Assembly (NCBI GenBank): GCA_041674525.1
Contig: JBAYVN010000093.1
Span: 1 to 6,879, forward strand
Reading direction: 5' to 3'
Length of the DNA stretch: 6,879 bases
Source: SHYQ01 sp041674525
GTDB lineage: Bacteria; Chloroflexota; Dehalococcoidia; UBA2979
Positions 5,341 through 6,879 of this stretch are shown one piece after another (positions within the stretch are counted from its first letter, which is position 1; every line of letters starts with the position of its first letter). The position numbers and the translations under genes are program-made. A model generated the notes under the pieces. It searched no databases, had not been told where the DNA came from, and saw nothing but the letters and a program-made list of their open reading frames with translations.

Positions 5341-5630
5341 GAGTCGTCTCGATTCTTCAGGGAGATCCGAATTTCCGGCGAGTAGAACATCGCCCAATAC
5401 CAGTGCCGTGGCTCTAGCGGGTGTACGGGGCCCGGTTCAATCCCGACCGACTCGACTGCGAGGCTGCTGAGCGATGCCGACTCGCCCTCCAAGCTTTGAA
5501 GATCCTGAAGGAGCCACACGAGGGCCACGCGAGCCCGAGCGTGCTCATAGGCGCAGTCCAGTTCGTTTTGGACGGCGTATCTACACACATCGCAGGAATT
5601 GGGCAGCGGATTGACGTGGTAGTCGAGCAC
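5337..5630 (-). CDS. Unrecognised 97-aa protein, first gene of a coupled pair
   Basis: The start chosen is GTG 5630-5628, because GAGGAA (5645-5640 on the minus strand) stands exactly 9 bases before it. A GTG three codons earlier (5639) would directly abut that site. An in-frame TAA at 5657-5655 closes the frame upstream. The product has an N-terminal part with Cys13-x2-Cys16 and Cys26, a probable helical stretch (about 18-48), and an aromatic-rich C-terminal segment, RHWYWAMFYSPEIRI (75-89). No signal peptide or membrane helix is seen, and I do not recognise the family. It overlaps the next gene by GTGA, so the two are likely made together. An open frame on the + strand (5421-5684) covers the same DNA but lacks a ribosome binding site. 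The protein looks real, but small size keeps certainty moderate. Confidence 0.58.
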   Translation of the reverse strand: MLDYHVNPLPNSCDVCRYAVQNELDCAYEHARARVALVWLLQDLQSLEGESASLSSLAVESVGIEPGPVHPLEPRHWYWAMFYSPEIRISLKNRDDS

Positions 5631-5639
5631 ATCAGCCAC

Positions 5640-5645
5640 TTCCTC
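5640..5645 (-). promoter_or_regulatory. Ribosome binding site deciding the start of the 97-aa gene
   Basis: On the minus strand GAGGAA lies 9 bases before the GTG at 5630 and 0 bases before the alternative GTG at 5639. The spacing favours the downstream start. Confidence 0.5.
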
Positions 5646-5654
5646 GGCTGGACC

Positions 5655-5684
5655 TTACCCTCGCCGCAGTTGCGGCGAGGGTAA
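5655..5684 (-). promoter_or_regulatory. Perfect 14-bp inverted repeat, candidate operator (or hairpin) of the small module
   Basis: TTACCCTCGCCGCA (5655-5668) and TGCGGCGAGGGTAA (5671-5684) are exact reverse complements with a GT centre. On the minus strand the element lies 9 bases upstream of the ribosome binding site of the 97-aa gene, and its first arm contains TACCCT (5683-5678), the putative -10 box of that gene. A repressor dimer bound here would block the promoter. Alternatively it could terminate rsgA transcription, which ends 85 bases upstream, but no T tract follows. The symmetry is certain, the role inferred. Confidence 0.6.
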
Positions 5685-5706
5685 CTTGACAGGTGCAAGG
5701 ATTCAA
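5678..5706 (-). promoter_or_regulatory. Putative sigma-70-type promoter of the small module
   Basis: On the minus strand TTGAAT (5706-5701) is followed by a 17-base spacer and TACCCT (5683-5678). The -35 matches TTGACA at four positions, and the -10 matches TATAAT at three. Spacing is ideal and the position relative to the start codon at 5630 is sensible. The predicted start of transcription would fall near the centre of the inverted repeat. Confidence 0.38.
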
Positions 5707-5768
5707 GCACGTGATCAGTTTATCGCCGAGAGCCGAGTGGCACCGGGATCCTCGTGGCCACGCCGTCG

Positions 5769-6879
5769 CTAGGCGTGCTTCTCGTCGCCGCGCTTCCGCA
5801 TCGCCTTGTTGATCTGCTTCCACTTCCCGCGGCGCTCGGCCGCGAGCGCGGGGTCCTGCTTCTGCGCCTCGTAGACACGCTCGCGCTCCACGCGCTGGAA
5901 TCGCTCGAAGCGGGCCGGGTCGATCTCGCCGGACTCCAGCGCGGCGCGCACGGCGCACCCCGGCTCGCTCGCGTGCCCGCAGTCGCTGAAGCGGCACTCC
6001 GCCGCGAACGCCTCGATCTCCTCGAACACGCGGTCGATGCCCTCCGAGGCACCCCACGTCGCGATCGCGCGGATGCCGGGCGTGTCGATGAGCGCGCCGC
6101 CGCCGGGCAGCGGCACGAGGTGGCGCGCGGTGGTCGTGTGGCGCCCTCGACCGTCCGCCTCGCGCACCGCGCCGGTGGCGAGCACGTCGCCGCCGAGGAG
6201 CGCGTTCGCCAGCGTCGACTTGCCGACACCGGATGCGCCGAGCAGCACGATCGTCGGCGTGCCGACCAGGTAGGGGGCGAGCGCCGCGATGCCCTCGCCC
6301 GTCACGCTATCGACCAGGTGGATCGGGACGCCGGGCACCGCCGCCTCCGCGATCGCGATCGCGGGTGATGGGTCGGCGACGAGGTCCGCTTTCGTCAGGA
6401 CCACGACGGGCTGCGCCCCCGCCTCCCACGCGACGACGCCGGCGCGCTCCAGCCGTCCGGCGCGCACGTCCGTGGCCGCCGCCACCAGGAACGCGATCGT
6501 GACGTTCGCGGCCAGCACCTGCGCGGGTTCGCTGCCCTCGGCGCGGTCGTGTGCCGTCGGTGCGCGTCGCACGAAGGCGCCGTCGCGCGGCAGGATCGCG
6601 ACGATCTCGTGCAGGGCGTGGTCGGGCCGGGTGCGCACGGCGACCCAGTCGCCGGCCGCCGGGATCGCCTCGGGCTCCCCGCCCGCGGCGAGGCGGCGGA
6701 GTGGCGGCGAGAGTTCCGCGCGGATGGAAGCACGGTCGATGAGCACGGTCATCGCGCCGCGGTCCACGCGGGCGATCCGGCCGGGCTGCAGGCCCTCGGG
6801 GTCGGGGAGGTCGAGCGAGGCGAAGCGCGCCTGCAGCCGCTCGTCCCAGCCCAGCGCCGTCAGCGGGACGGCGTCAGTC
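5769..6879 (-). CDS. rsgA: Ribosome small subunit-dependent GTPase A (5' end outside window)
   Basis: The frame is open from the right edge, with 369 residues in the window and no ATG or GTG before the conserved LGWDERLQARF, so the true start is beyond 6879. The valine codon GTG at 6767 is internal. Numbering from the first complete codon, the N-terminal OB-fold-like part comes first, followed by the circularly permuted GTPase motifs: G4 TKAD (162-165), G5-like VTGEG (192-196), G1 GASGVGKST (214-222), the G2 loop with GRGRHTTTARH, and G3 DTPG (265-268). The C-terminal zinc finger has Cys295, Cys300, His302 and Cys308. This order of motifs is diagnostic of RsgA (YjeQ), which binds the 30S subunit during late maturation and hydrolyses GTP there. 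The tail (KWKQINKAMRKRGD) is basic, as usual. Nothing needed for activity appears to be missing in the visible part. Confidence 0.96.
   Translation of the reverse strand, partial: TDAVPLTALGWDERLQARFASLDLPDPEGLQPGRIARVDRGAMTVLIDRASIRAELSPPLRRLAAGGEPEAIPAAGDWVAVRTRPDHALHEIVAILPRDGAFVRRAPTAHDRAEGSEPAQVLAANVTIAFLVAAATDVRAGRLERAGVVAWEAGAQPVVVLTKADLVADPSPAIAIAEAAVPGVPIHLVDSVTGEGIAALAPYLVGTPTIVLLGASGVGKSTLANALLGGDVLATGAVREADGRGRHTTTARHLVPLPGGGALIDTPGIRAIATWGASEGIDRVFEEIEAFAAECRFSDCGHASEPGCAVRAALESGEIDPARFERFQRVERERVYEAQKQDPALAAERRGKWKQINKAMRKRGDEKHA

Noticed and set aside
5337..5397. Frameshifted single gene instead of two overlapping small genes
   Set aside because: The GTGA overlap and the plausible N-terminus at 5340 explain the frame change without a sequencing error or mutation, although a frameshift cannot be excluded without relatives.
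4272..5417. + strand frame running out of the crotonase-family gene into the intergenic region
   Set aside because: It is a shifted shadow of the crotonase-family gene (Arg/Gly/Pro-rich) that continues by chance over non-coding and antisense DNA.
5421..5684. + strand 87-aa frame opposite the first small gene
   Set aside because: Its composition is protein-like, so it is a real rival, but its GTG start has no ribosome binding site and its stop lies in the palindrome. The minus-strand pair has a binding site and a GTGA overlap. Rejected with moderate confidence.
5686..5691. Perfect TTGACA box on the + strand
   Set aside because: No acceptable -10 lies 16-18 bases downstream and no + strand gene follows; the next gene, rsgA, is on the minus strand.

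Overview
The window is very GC-rich (two lines counted by hand inside genes gave about 75-80% G+C). It carries ordinary chromosomal genes with GGAGGG-type ribosome binding sites and GTG as an occasional start. The mix of fatty-acid catabolism genes, a membrane-anchored YceI protein, a small Thr/Pro/Gly-linker lipoprotein and an rsgA homologue suggests a free-living, GC-rich bacterium. The protein style recalls Chloroflexota (Dehalococcoidia-like), but that is an impression from memory, not a proven placement.

Layout, left to right. Bases 1-171 are the C-terminal end of an acyl-CoA dehydrogenase on the + strand, closed by a perfect 13-bp hairpin. Next on + come a class I SAM methyltransferase (311-1111) and a membrane-anchored YceI-family protein (1225-1971). 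A hairpin at 1994-2025 separates these from a convergent three-gene minus-strand operon, read 3331 to 2039: a 64-aa two-helix membrane protein, a DinB-family protein and an alpha/beta hydrolase. A 123-bp divergent region leads to a + strand lipoprotein (3455-4003), followed by a hairpin-containing leader and a crotonase-family (enoyl-CoA hydratase/isomerase-like) gene (4144-5022). The right end is minus strand: rsgA, whose 5' end lies outside the window (5769 to beyond 6879), with a short unrecognised two-gene module downstream of it (5630 to 5140).

The most unusual part is about 5110-5765. Three lines counted there gave about 52-58% G+C and a fourth 63%. The stretch holds two small minus-strand reading frames that overlap by the four bases GTGA, the hallmark of translational coupling. 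A perfect 14-bp inverted repeat (5655-5684) lies just upstream and overlaps a plausible -10 element, as an autoregulatory operator would. I recognise neither protein. The arrangement resembles small autoregulated pairs such as toxin-antitoxin modules, but nothing in the protein sequences proves that.

The crotonase-family protein keeps the first catalytic glutamate of enoyl-CoA hydratase (Glu137) but has Gln157 where the second belongs, so its reaction may not be simple hydration. With the acyl-CoA dehydrogenase it still points to CoA-thioester metabolism. No rRNA, tRNA, CRISPR array or insertion sequence was seen. No gene-free gap exceeds 300 bases.
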